Assembly: GCA_047777345.1 (NCBI GenBank)
Contig: JBKEEJ010000006.1
Coordinates: 1 to 64,000 of the forward strand
Origin: Anaerocolumna sp047777345
GTDB taxonomy: Bacteria > Bacillota > Clostridia > Lachnospirales > Lachnospiraceae
Length of the DNA stretch: 64,000 nucleotides
Direction: 5' to 3'
Numbering within the stretch: position 1 is the first letter of the stretch; each line of letters opens with the position of its first letter. Under the pieces are notes generated by a model. The model was not told the DNA's origin, made no database searches, and saw nothing but the letters and a program-made list of their open reading frames with translations. A program made the translations under genes and the position numbers. Below, piece by piece: positions 9,371 to 18,675 of the stretch.

Positions 9371-9746
9371 TGACATTGGGCAATTAATTTTGTTTTTTCC
9401 GAAACATTTTTCGATTTGATACATATTAATGTGATAAGCTTCTAAATAAGTGCTTTTTATTATTTTCTCTTTTCATTTTATGGTTTTCTTGCTATGATAT
9501 AGAATAAAGATGCATAATGGTTATGAAAAGAAAAAGATTAATTAGTGATAAGGGTATGGCCTAAATAGGCTTAATTTTAAGAAAAATTGAAAATATGACG
9601 AAATATAAGGCTGCAAATACAATGCATGAAATATATTTTTTTAACTTTGATTTTGAATAAATATAACTTTTTTCAGACTTTAATTTATGCCGGTAATTGT
9701 TTTAAATACAACTTAAATAGAAATTAAGAAACAAAAGGAGAGTGTC

Positions 9747-11528
9747 ATGAGGATACAGGATTATTTAAAAGAGCATAAACTATTGATGGATGGCGCAATG
9801 GGAACTTATTACTCTAAAAGTGAGAATAAGCGGAATGAAATATCGGAATTTGCCAATCTGACAGCTCCGGAAAAAATTAAGCAGATTCATCTAAAATATA
9901 TTAAAGCCGGAGCAAAACTTATCCGGACCAACAGCTTTGCTGCCAGCCAGCAGGTTTTAAATATATCCCGGGCTGATCAAGCCAGTATAATTCATGCATC
10001 CTATGAAATTGCCAGGCAGGCCGTAGAGGAATCAGGCAAGGAAGTTTATATTGCCTGTGATATCGGTCCTATTCCGGAACAGGGTGGCAGAAGCGAAGAA
10101 GAGATACTGGAGGAATATCGCTATCAGTGTGATTTATTTTTAAGTCACAAACCAGAAATCATTTTATTTGAAACTTTTTCTGACATGACATATATCCGGG
10201 AACTGGTCACCTATATTAAGGCAGTTGCTCCGCAAGTGTTTATCATAACTAATTTTTGCCTGAATAAAAACGGCTATACCACCAAAGGTATCAGTGCCAG
10301 AGCTCTTCTTGAGGAAATCGCCAGGACAAAAGAAATTGACGCCGGGGGTTTTAACTGCGGTGTTGGTTCCAGCCATATGTATCATATTTTAAAGAAGTTA
10401 AATTTTCCGGCGGATAAATTTATTGTGGCGGCACCTAACGCAGGGTATCCGGAACAGTTCCAGAACCGGATGATTTTTATGGATAACGAAGTTTATTTTG
10501 CGGACAATATGCAGCGTATCGTAGAATTAGGCGTGGATATAATCGGCGGCTGCTGCGGTACCACACCGGGATATATTCAAAAAATTATGGATAAGGTCCA
10601 TTTTATGGATGAAGTTCGTGGTATCCGTGTGACTCCTTCTGTTTCTGAAAATCAAAAGGAAGAACTTAGGCCAAATGAATTTTATCAATTGCTTTCGTCC
10701 GGGAGAAAAGTCGTTGCAGTGGAACTGGATCCGCCTTATGACGCCAAGGATGATAACATTTTAACCTGTGGCCACAAATTAAAAGAAGCAGGGGTGGATA
10801 TCATTACCATAGCAGATTCGCCTATGGGAAGAAGCAGAATTGATTCTATTTTAATGAGCGTTAAACTGATGCGGGAATGCGGTGTTGCCGTTATGCCCCA
10901 TGTATGCTGCAGGGACAGGAATATGATTGCCATGCGATCTTCTTTATTAGGCGCCTATGCCAATGGAATTCGTAACATTCTGATTGTAACGGGAGACCCT
11001 ATACCCGTTGAAAGCAGGCAGTCCGTTACCGGTGTGTTTGATTACAATTCCATACAGCTTATGCATTACGTAAAGGAAATGAACAGGGAACATTTTAGCG
11101 AAGAACCCATATACTATGGCGGCGCGTTAAATTATGGAAGAGGCCGGATAGAAAAGGTAATTGAGCGAATGGAGAAAAAAATAGAAGCGGGAGCCAAATA
11201 TTTTCTGACCCAGCCTGTTTTTAGCGACGAGGATATTGAGAGAATAAAATATATCAAAAGCAGGGTAAACACCAAGATTTTATGCGGTATTATGCCTTTG
11301 GTCAGTTACCGCAACGCCAGTTTTATAAAAAACGAAATATCCGGTATTCATGTGCCGGATTGGGTAGTAGAAAGGTATACGCCCGATATGACAAAAGAAG
11401 AGGCCGAATGGGTCGGAGCAGAAATTGCCAATGAAATCATTGCCAAGGTAAAGGATTTTGCCGACGGATATTATTTTATGCTTCCATTTAACCGGGTAAG
11501 CTTAATGGATAAAATAAAAATCGTATAA
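9747..11528 (+). CDS. Bifunctional homocysteine S-methyltransferase / methylenetetrahydrofolate reductase
   Basis: A 593-residue fusion of the YitJ type. Residues about 1-290 form the zinc-dependent homocysteine methyltransferase barrel: LLMDGAMGTYYSK at the start, and zinc ligands Cys204 (GGFNCGVGS) and Cys269-Cys270 (GGCCGTTPG). From about 315 to the end lies a MetF-type flavoprotein barrel (VVAVELDPPYDAKDD, ITGDP-like NILIVTGDPIP, FLTQPVFSDEDIERI). It would supply methyl-THF and move methyl groups to homocysteine. ATG 9747 has AAAGGAG in front. It lies two genes before metH. Regulation is not evident. Confidence 0.92.
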   Translation: MRIQDYLKEHKLLMDGAMGTYYSKSENKRNEISEFANLTAPEKIKQIHLKYIKAGAKLIRTNSFAASQQVLNISRADQASIIHASYEIARQAVEESGKEVYIACDIGPIPEQGGRSEEEILEEYRYQCDLFLSHKPEIILFETFSDMTYIRELVTYIKAVAPQVFIITNFCLNKNGYTTKGISARALLEEIARTKEIDAGGFNCGVGSSHMYHILKKLNFPADKFIVAAPNAGYPEQFQNRMIFMDNEVYFADNMQRIVELGVDIIGGCCGTTPGYIQKIMDKVHFMDEVRGIRVTPSVSENQKEELRPNEFYQLLSSGRKVVAVELDPPYDAKDDNILTCGHKLKEAGVDIITIADSPMGRSRIDSILMSVKLMRECGVAVMPHVCCRDRNMIAMRSSLLGAYANGIRNILIVTGDPIPVESRQSVTGVFDYNSIQLMHYVKEMNREHFSEEPIYYGGALNYGRGRIEKVIERMEKKIEAGAKYFLTQPVFSDEDIERIKYIKSRVNTKILCGIMPLVSYRNASFIKNEISGIHVPDWVVERYTPDMTKEEAEWVGAEIANEIIAKVKDFADGYYFMLPFNRVSLMDKIKIV

Positions 11529-11621
11529 GCGATAAAGATTTACTTTTCGTCAAAAGGTACCAAAAGAGAAAGGCTGTAAGAATTATGGCTTGAGGGATTA
11601 ATTGCATTAGGGAGTGGTACA

Positions 11622-12767
11622 GTGTTGGCAAAAGTAAAAAGAATTGATATAGAAAAAAATAAAAGAATGATTGCTATCAGTGACATTCACGGCAACCTGC
11701 AGGGATTAAAAGAATTGCTGAAAAAAGTTGGTTTCTGCCCTGACGATTACTTGTTCTTTGTGGGAGATATGGTGGAAAAAGGACCGAGAAACCTGGATAC
11801 TTTAAGATATATCATGCATCTGGAAAAAAATTATAAGGTATATGTGGTAAGGGGTAACTGTGATTATGTGGCTTGTGAAATAAACAATGAAAACAGTCAT
11901 CCCGAATTACTGAATTATATGTTAAGGCGCAAAAAAAGCCTTTTAAATGAAATGTGCGAATCCCTTTCCATAAATATCAATAAAAATACGGATTTAAAAG
12001 AAGTTAAGAAACTTTTAAACCGGTATTTTAAAAAAGAACTGGACTGGATAGCCAATTTGCCTGACATTATAGAAACAAAGAATTTTATATTTGTTCATGC
12101 CGGGCTTACCTCCACTCAATTGGAGGAGCAAATTGCCGAAAAAGTACAGTGTATGGATTCTTTTTTAAAGCAGGGCCTTTATATGGACAAATACTGCATT
12201 GTAGGTCATTTTCCGGTGATTTTATACAGAGAATTTTATCCGGACTGCAATCCCATTGTTGACAGAGAACATAAAATAATCTGTATTGACGGCGGAAATG
12301 TGGTAAAAAGAAACGGTCAGCTTAATGCATTTATCATACCTCATATGGATTCAGAGGATTTTTCTTTTGTTACGGTGGATTGCTTAAAAACCGGAATTAT
12401 TTTAGACAACAAAAAGCACTTTAAAGTGTGTGAAAAGCCTATTTTAAGCTGGGGAGACAATGACAACCGATTATCCCAAAAGCCTTCCAGACTGATAAAT
12501 TGGCTGGATAATAAGATAGAGATTTTGGAAAGAAAAGAAGAATTTTCCTATTGCCAGCATTATACCACAAAATACAGAATGTGGATTTTAAATAAATATA
12601 TATACCGGGAAAAAGACGGTTATCATTGCGAGGACTCAACAGATTACTGTATACCGGTTCAGACAGGTGACAAGGTTTCCATAGTTGAGGAAACCGGCCA
12701 GGGATACCTGATTAAAAAGAACGGAATTACCGGATGGTATTTTGGAGAGCTTAAAATGGACCAGTAA
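11622..12767 (+). CDS. Calcineurin-like metallophosphatase with C-terminal SH3-like region
   Basis: A 381-residue protein. The PPP-family metal motifs are in order: SDIHGN (residue about 20), GDMVEKGP (about 48), GNCDY (GNH-like, about 77), FVHAGLTS and VGHFPV. This resembles bacterial serine/threonine phosphatases and symmetrical diadenosine tetraphosphatases. The last 35 residues (GDKVSIVEETGQGYLIKKNG ... GWYFGEL) look like an SH3 module. The start is GTG 11622 with GGAG seven bases upstream. It stands between two methionine-synthesis genes in the same direction, with gaps of about 100 bases. Substrate unknown. Confidence 0.82.
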   Translation: MLAKVKRIDIEKNKRMIAISDIHGNLQGLKELLKKVGFCPDDYLFFVGDMVEKGPRNLDTLRYIMHLEKNYKVYVVRGNCDYVACEINNENSHPELLNYMLRRKKSLLNEMCESLSININKNTDLKEVKKLLNRYFKKELDWIANLPDIIETKNFIFVHAGLTSTQLEEQIAEKVQCMDSFLKQGLYMDKYCIVGHFPVILYREFYPDCNPIVDREHKIICIDGGNVVKRNGQLNAFIIPHMDSEDFSFVTVDCLKTGIILDNKKHFKVCEKPILSWGDNDNRLSQKPSRLINWLDNKIEILERKEEFSYCQHYTTKYRMWILNKYIYREKDGYHCEDSTDYCIPVQTGDKVSIVEETGQGYLIKKNGITGWYFGELKMDQ

Positions 12768-12875
12768 ATGATTTTGCTTGCTCCGGACAGGAGAATGAAT
12801 TATAATCATTAAAAATTTAGAAAATATCAAAAAGAAAACCAGAGAGAAAGGATAGCCATCAGGCAGAGGGTAACG

Positions 12876-15452
12876 ATGACAAAGAAAGAATTTAGGGATT
12901 TGGTCAACAAAAAAATTGTACTGTTAGACGGGGCAACGGGAAGCAACATGCAAAAAGAAGGCATGCCAAGCGGAGTATGCCCGGAAAAATGGATTCTGGA
13001 CCATAACAGTATTCTGGTTGATTTGCAAAAAGCCTATATTAAGGTTGGTACCGATATTTTATATGCCCCTACTTTTACCGCCAGCCGGATTAAACTGAAA
13101 GAATACGGCCTGGATAAGGAGACTGAACGAATTAACCGGGAATTGGTTAAGCTTTCGAAACAGGCGGTTTCTGAAAGCAATACAGGGGACGGCCGCAAAG
13201 TGTATATCGCCGGTGATTTAACCATGACGGGGCGGCAGCTAAGGCCTGTGGGAAATCTGGAATTTGAAGAACTGGTGGACGTTTATAAAGAGCAAATTTC
13301 TTATATATTACAGGAAGGCGTAGATTTATTTGTAATCGAAACTATGATGAGCCTTCAGGAATGCAGGGCCGCCGTGTTTGCGGTTACCGAAACCTGTGAT
13401 CTGCCGGTTATGGTTACTTTAACATTTAATGAAAACGGCCGCACCCTTTATGGAACCGACCCGGCTACGGCAGTAACCGTGCTGCAGGCATTGGGGGTTG
13501 ATGCTGTGGGGGTAAACTGTTCCACAGGACCGGAACAAATGGGAAAAATTGTGGCAGCTATGAAAGAATATGCCACTGTCCCCATTATTGCAAAACCCAA
13601 TGCCGGTTTGCCGAAACTTTTCGGAAATGAAACCGTATTTTCCATGGGGCCCGAAGAATTTGCCCATGAGGCCAAAAAACTGGTGGAGGCAGGAGCAAGC
13701 CTGATAGGAGGGTGCTGCGGTACCACTCCGGAGCATATTAGGCAGCTAAAGAATGAAATCAGACAGATAAAACCCCATGTAATAACTAATTCCAGGAAAC
13801 GGGCCCTGACTTCCGAACGAAAACTTCTGGAAATCAAACTGGACGGACCCTTACAAATAATCGGAGAACGGATTAACCCTACGGGTAAGAAGGAGCTGCA
13901 GGAAGAATTAAGAAAAGGCAGTCTGGGCAGGATACGTACCATGGCTGAGGAGCAGGCGGAAAACGGAGCCTGCATACTTGACGTGAATGTGGGAATGAAC
14001 GGTATTGATGAAAAAGAAACCATGGTTAAGGCCATACAGGAAATAACCGCCGTAACGGATTTGCCCTTATGTATTGATTCCAGCCATGTAAGCGTCATGG
14101 AAGCTGCCCTTCGAATTTATCCGGGCCGTGCCCTTATCAATTCCATTTCTTTGGAAAAAGAAAAATTTGAAAAGCTGATACCTTTAGCCAAAAAATATGG
14201 TGCCATGTTTATTTTGCTGCCCCTATCGGATAAAGGGCTTCCAAAGGATATAACAGAAAAAAAGGAAATTATTCGAACGATACTTAAGGAAGCCCTACGA
14301 TGGGGTCTTACCAAAGAGGATATTATAGTGGATGGCCTTGTAAATACGGTTGGTGCCAATAAATATGCGGCTATTCAAACCATAGAAACTATCCGTTACT
14401 GCAAAGAAGAACTGGAGCTGGCAACGGTCGTTGGCCTGTCCAATATTTCCTTTGGCTTACCGGAACGCTCGGTTATTAACAGTACCTTTTTGGCATTTGC
14501 CGTACAGGCCGGTCTTACTATGGCCATTGCCAATCCTTCTCAGGAGCTTTTGGTCAATACTGCCTTTGCCGCGGATTTATTAATGGGAAAAGAAGAAGCG
14601 GACATTCGCTATATCAATCGCGTGACGCAAAAACCCATGACATTTGTAAACAGTGATATTTCCGGGAAAAAGGATAAAAAAAATCAGGACAATAATAAGA
14701 AAATCCCTAAGGAGAAAGACTCAGATGCTGCTTTCAGCAAATCTTTTTCTGCGGACGGAAAAGAAAGGTGGCAGGAAAACACCACAGCCAGTGATGACAA
14801 AGCTGAAAATCAAGCCGGACAAAGCCGGACAAACCAGGACATTTTTGACGCAGTTCTGAAAGGAAATAAAAAAAGTATCCTGGATTTTGTGAAAAAATCC
14901 CTGGAAGAAGGAAATGAGCCTGGCTGTATACTTGATAACCTGTTAATACCTGCCATTAATCAGGTAGGGGTTCTGTTTGAAAAACAGATATACTTTCTGC
15001 CCCAGCTAATCGGGTCGGCGGAAGCCATGAAAGTTGCCATAGACTATCTGGAACCTATGTTAAAAAAAGAAGGTAATGAAAAAAATGGTACCATTGTAAT
15101 TGCCACCGTGGCAGGCGACATCCATGATATTGGCAAAAATTTGGTGGCCTTAATGCTTAAAAATCACGGATTTCGTGTAATCGACTTGGGCAAGGATGTG
15201 CCTTCCGAAAAAATCATTGAAATGGCCAGAGAAAACAATGCGGACATTATAGCCCTGTCTGCTTTAATGACTACTACCATGCTTGAAATGAAACAGGTAA
15301 TACGGCTGAAAAAGGAAGCAGGGCTGAAAGCCAAGGTTATCATCGGAGGCGCCGTAATTACCCAAAGTTATGCCGATGAAATCGGAGCTGATGGTTACGC
15401 CAAAGATGCCCAGGAAGCTGTCACAGTGGTAAAAAGGCTCCTTGGAGTATAA
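12876..15452 (+). CDS. metH: Cobalamin-dependent methionine synthase MetH without reactivation domain
   Basis: The 858 residues contain the homocysteine module (DGATGSNMQKEG; zinc ligands Cys215 and Cys280-Cys281), the methyl-THF pterin-binding barrel (IIGERINPTGKK to GLSNISFGLPERSVIN), a cap domain from about residue 665, and the B12 domain with DIHDIGKNLV (His750 as lower axial ligand). The AdoMet-binding reactivation domain of the E. coli enzyme is absent, as is common in Clostridia. A Lys/Asp/Ser-rich linker of about 65 residues (near 590-655) separates the pterin and B12 halves and is longer than usual. ATG 12876 has AGAGGG upstream. Confidence 0.94.
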   Translation: MTKKEFRDLVNKKIVLLDGATGSNMQKEGMPSGVCPEKWILDHNSILVDLQKAYIKVGTDILYAPTFTASRIKLKEYGLDKETERINRELVKLSKQAVSESNTGDGRKVYIAGDLTMTGRQLRPVGNLEFEELVDVYKEQISYILQEGVDLFVIETMMSLQECRAAVFAVTETCDLPVMVTLTFNENGRTLYGTDPATAVTVLQALGVDAVGVNCSTGPEQMGKIVAAMKEYATVPIIAKPNAGLPKLFGNETVFSMGPEEFAHEAKKLVEAGASLIGGCCGTTPEHIRQLKNEIRQIKPHVITNSRKRALTSERKLLEIKLDGPLQIIGERINPTGKKELQEELRKGSLGRIRTMAEEQAENGACILDVNVGMNGIDEKETMVKAIQEITAVTDLPLCIDSSHVSVMEAALRIYPGRALINSISLEKEKFEKLIPLAKKYGAMFILLPLSDKGLPKDITEKKEIIRTILKEALRWGLTKEDIIVDGLVNTVGANKYAAIQTIETIRYCKEELELATVVGLSNISFGLPERSVINSTFLAFAVQAGLTMAIANPSQELLVNTAFAADLLMGKEEADIRYINRVTQKPMTFVNSDISGKKDKKNQDNNKKIPKEKDSDAAFSKSFSADGKERWQENTTASDDKAENQAGQSRTNQDIFDAVLKGNKKSILDFVKKSLEEGNEPGCILDNLLIPAINQVGVLFEKQIYFLPQLIGSAEAMKVAIDYLEPMLKKEGNEKNGTIVIATVAGDIHDIGKNLVALMLKNHGFRVIDLGKDVPSEKIIEMARENNADIIALSALMTTTMLEMKQVIRLKKEAGLKAKVIIGGAVITQSYADEIGADGYAKDAQEAVTVVKRLLGV

Positions 15453-15518
15453 TTTTCTATCTGTCATCATTATATATATCTATATCTTTTATCTGTCAAA
15501 CAAATCTTTACTAACAGG

Positions 15519-15614
15519 GGATGTTGCAGAATGTGGTCCATTTGGTACAGGCCTTTAAGGAATTAATTCCTGCAATTTTGAATTCCTATACCTGGCCACA
15601 TTCAGCAACAGTCC
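15519..15614. repeat. Long imperfect inverted repeat downstream of metH
   Basis: Arms 15519-15540 (GGATGTTGCAGAATGTGG...) and 15593-15614 pair over about 20 bases with a few mismatches and enclose a smaller palindrome AGGAATTAATTCCT. The arm sequence shares the TTGCA-AATG core with the hairpin at 9322. It may end metH transcription or be a small dispersed element. The remaining DNA from 15453 to 15834 holds the promoter-operator described below. Confidence 0.5.
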
Positions 15615-15692
15615 ATTATTTCTGTTAATTATTACTTTCCTAAAGTTTTTATAAAGTAACTCTTAGAATATAATAAAATTTTATCAGAGGTA

Positions 15693-15721
15693 TTGACTTA
15701 AGAGAAGAAAAATAGTACTAT
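15693..15721 (+). promoter_or_regulatory. Sigma-A type promoter of the marR-ABC operon
   Basis: TTGACT (15693-15698) and TACTAT (15716-15721) are separated by exactly 17 bases. It faces the MarR-family gene at 15835 and the exporter genes behind it. Confidence 0.7.
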
Positions 15722-15723
15722 TA

Positions 15724-15754
15724 GTTAACCTGCTCAATAGTTGAGTTGGTTAAC
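15724..15754 (+). promoter_or_regulatory. Nested palindromic operator for the MarR regulator
   Basis: GTTAACC (15724-15730) and GGTTAAC (15748-15754) form perfect arms around an inner CTCAA-TAG-TTGAG palindrome. The site begins three bases after the -10 box, so a bound repressor would cover the start of transcription. Autorepression by the adjacent MarR protein is inferred. Confidence 0.65.
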
Positions 15755-15834
15755 AATCTGAAGTGATTTGAAAAGTTTTAGCCCCGATGGCTATAAAAAA
15801 TGTTGATTTGGCAATATTTTGAAAGGAAGGAAAA

Positions 15835-16395
15835 ATGGATAAATCAATTACTCATGATTTTTTAATGGTAATGAATAAGTTTCGAAGGCTGACGGGCAGA
15901 AATCATTATTACCACAAAGGTATTATGGTACATAATGGGGAATTAATGATGCTTGGAGCCATATATAACTGCTTAAAAGAACAAAAAGAAAATCATATCA
16001 AGGAGCCTGGTGTAAAGGTAAGTGAGTTAAGTAGGCTGCTTCGATCTACGAAACCGGCTACTTCCAAAATGTTAAACACTTTGGAGGGAAAAGGCTTTAT
16101 AGAAAGAATTGCTGACAATCAGGACCGGAGGGTAGTTTACATTCGGCTGTCAGCTTATGGTGAGCAAAAAATTGAGGAAGCCCTTGACCATATGTATGAT
16201 TTTACCAGGCATACCATTAACCGGTTAGGAGAAGAGGATGCCAGGGAACTGGTTCGTCTTCTGGATAAATTCTGTGATGCCATATATGACGAAATAGAAG
16301 AAAGAAAAAAAATGTATTGCCAGAAAGATAAAAATCAGGCGGGATCTGTGCCTAAGGACGAAACGAATCAGATGCTTTCAAAACGGCAAAAATAA
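15835..16395 (+). CDS. MarR-family transcriptional regulator
   Basis: A 186-residue winged-helix protein. The recognition region reads VSELSRLLRSTKPATSKMLN and the wing ERIADNQDRRVVYIRL, both typical of MarR. Dimerisation helices flank it, and a charged tail of about 25 residues (KDKNQAGSVPKDE...) follows. ATG 15835 follows GGAAGG. It is the first gene of an operon with the two exporter subunits, 36 bases ahead, and probably represses them until a ligand or drug binds. The ligand is unknown. Confidence 0.88.
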   Translation: MDKSITHDFLMVMNKFRRLTGRNHYYHKGIMVHNGELMMLGAIYNCLKEQKENHIKEPGVKVSELSRLLRSTKPATSKMLNTLEGKGFIERIADNQDRRVVYIRLSAYGEQKIEEALDHMYDFTRHTINRLGEEDARELVRLLDKFCDAIYDEIEERKKMYCQKDKNQAGSVPKDETNQMLSKRQK

Positions 16396-16431
16396 ATTAT
16401 TTCAATAATTAAAACAGGAAAGGAGCTTTTG

Positions 16432-18675
16432 ATGCTTAAAATATTACGCTTTTTAAAAAAATCCATTGTGCCTATAATAATCGTAATTGCTTTGCTGGGC
16501 CTTCAGGCATATTGTGATTTATCCTTACCTTCCTATACCTCCGATATTGTGGATGTGGGCATCCAGCAGGGAGGAATTAAAAATGCCATTCCGGTGGCTG
16601 TCCGTGAAAGTGTTTTTAAAAACCTCTTATTTACCATGGATCAAAGCAGCAGGGAAACCATAGAAGGTGCGTATCAATTAATTTCTAAGGATTCGGTATC
16701 CTTAGATGAATATAACTCTTATTTAAAAAAATATCCGGCCTTAGCCAGTGAAAACATATATGTGCTTAAATCCGGAATAGAATCAAAAGACGAACTGGAT
16801 TCTGTTATGAGCAAGGCCTTATTTCTTGTAAGCGCCCTGGAAACGGATTCCGACCAGACCAGGGAACTTAAAAATCAATTATCCGCTGCACTTCCGGCAG
16901 AAATGGCAGATTATAGCCTGTTGGAAATCCTAAAGCAAATGCCTGAGGAACAAAGCAGGCCAATATTAACTGCTATAGAAGAAAAAATAGACGAAATGCC
17001 GGAAACCATAACCTACCAGGGAGCCATAAGTTTAGTAAAGGCAGAATATGGAGCATTAGGTATGGATACCGGTAAAATTCAGACCAATTATATTCTGATT
17101 GCCGGACTTAAGATGTTAGGATTAGCATTACTGGCCATGGTAGCCACCATACTGGTGGGATTTTTGTCTGCCAGAATTGCGGCAGGTCTTGGCAGGGACT
17201 TAAGAAGCATAGTATTTTCAAAAGTTGTAAGCTTTTCCAATGCGGAATTTGATAAATTTTCCACTGCTTCTTTAATAACAAGAAGTATCAATGACGTGCA
17301 ACAGATACAGATGACCCTGGTGTTTTTATTCCGAATTGTGTTTTATGCTCCGATTATAGCCATTGGCGGGGTTATTAAGGTATTAAACACCAACGTTTCC
17401 ATGACCTGGATTATAGCCATGGCAGTAATTCTTATTTTCATATTAGTGGGAACTTTGTTTGTTGTTGCCATGCCGAAATTTAAACTGATGCAGAAGTTAA
17501 TTGACAGGCTGAACCTGGTAACCCGTGAAATTTTAACCGGTCTGCCCGTAATCCGGGCTTTCCATAAAGAAAGGCATGAAGAAAAGCGATTTGATGAAGC
17601 CAACAAGGACTTAACCAAAACCAGTTTGTTTGTAAACCGTGTCATGACCTTTATGATGCCTGTTATGACCTTTATTATGAATGGAATAACCATATTGATT
17701 ATCTGGAACGGCGGCCATGGAATTGACAGTGGTAAAATGCAGGTTGGTGACATGATGGCATTTATTCAGTACACCATGCAGATTATTATTTCCTTTTTAT
17801 TGATATCATTGATTTCCATTATGCTTCCAAGGGCATCTGTGTCTGCAGGACGTATTATAGAAGTAATTGATACGGATCTGACGATAAAAGATCCGAAAGA
17901 ACCGAAAAAATTTATGGACAGCAAGAGGGGATATGTGGAGTTTGAAAATGTATCCTTCCGCTATCCTAATGCGGAAGATGATGTGTTATCCGGTATCAGT
18001 TTTACTGCCAAGCCTGGGGAAACCACAGCCATTATAGGCAGTACCGGAAGCGGCAAATCCACTCTGGTTCAACTGATTCCCCGGTTTTTTGATGTGACGG
18101 AAGGAAGCATTAAAATAGACGGTGTGGACATAAGACAGGTAAGCCAGCATGATTTAAGGGAAAAGATAGGTTATGTGCCCCAAAAAGGTATTCTGTTTTC
18201 CGGAACTATTGATTCCAACCTAAGGATGGGAAAACAGGATGCGACCAGAGAAGAAATACTGCGGGCAGCAAAGATAGCTCAGGCAGCCGATTTTATCGAA
18301 GAAAAACCGGACAAATATAATACGGCCATTTCCCAGGGTGGCGGTAATGTATCCGGCGGACAAAAGCAGAGACTTTCCATTGCCAGAGCCATTGCGAAAA
18401 ATCCGGAAATCTATGTTTTTGACGACAGCTTTTCCGCTCTGGATTTTAAAACAGATGCAGCTTTAAGAAAGGCCTTAAGGGATGAAATCAAAGACAGTAC
18501 CGTTATAATCGTAGCCCAAAGAATCAGTACTGTTATACATGCGGACCAGATCCTGGTACTGGACGATGGCAAAATAGTTGGCAAGGGAACTCATCAGGAA
18601 TTATTGAAAAATTGCGAAGTTTATAAACAGATTGCTTTATCCCAATTGTCAAAGGAGGAACTGGCATATGAGTAA
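16432..18675 (+). CDS. ABC exporter subunit with degenerate ATP site
   Basis: A 747-residue half-transporter: six membrane helices followed by an ATPase domain from about residue 500. An insertion of about 170 residues between the first two helices (residues 40-215) is predicted to lie outside and is unusual in size. Walker A is GSTGSGKST and the signature is VSGGQKQR. Walker B reads VFDDSFSALD, with Asp where the catalytic Glu is expected, as in the inactive-site subunits of heterodimeric exporters such as TM287/288 and BmrCD. The start is ATG 16432, six bases after AAAGGAG. It overlaps its partner by 8 bases. Confidence 0.9.
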   Translation: MLKILRFLKKSIVPIIIVIALLGLQAYCDLSLPSYTSDIVDVGIQQGGIKNAIPVAVRESVFKNLLFTMDQSSRETIEGAYQLISKDSVSLDEYNSYLKKYPALASENIYVLKSGIESKDELDSVMSKALFLVSALETDSDQTRELKNQLSAALPAEMADYSLLEILKQMPEEQSRPILTAIEEKIDEMPETITYQGAISLVKAEYGALGMDTGKIQTNYILIAGLKMLGLALLAMVATILVGFLSARIAAGLGRDLRSIVFSKVVSFSNAEFDKFSTASLITRSINDVQQIQMTLVFLFRIVFYAPIIAIGGVIKVLNTNVSMTWIIAMAVILIFILVGTLFVVAMPKFKLMQKLIDRLNLVTREILTGLPVIRAFHKERHEEKRFDEANKDLTKTSLFVNRVMTFMMPVMTFIMNGITILIIWNGGHGIDSGKMQVGDMMAFIQYTMQIIISFLLISLISIMLPRASVSAGRIIEVIDTDLTIKDPKEPKKFMDSKRGYVEFENVSFRYPNAEDDVLSGISFTAKPGETTAIIGSTGSGKSTLVQLIPRFFDVTEGSIKIDGVDIRQVSQHDLREKIGYVPQKGILFSGTIDSNLRMGKQDATREEILRAAKIAQAADFIEEKPDKYNTAISQGGGNVSGGQKQRLSIARAIAKNPEIYVFDDSFSALDFKTDAALRKALRDEIKDSTVIIVAQRISTVIHADQILVLDDGKIVGKGTHQELLKNCEVYKQIALSQLSKEELAYE

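Noticed and set aside
8966..9746. SAM-I riboswitch before the homocysteine methyltransferase gene
   Set aside because: I looked for the conserved S-box core and the matching terminator and did not find them; the hairpin at 9322 is too far upstream and simple.
13448..14098. A 216-codon minus-strand frame inside metH
   Set aside because: Antisense shadow of a long, well-supported coding region with no start signal or domain.
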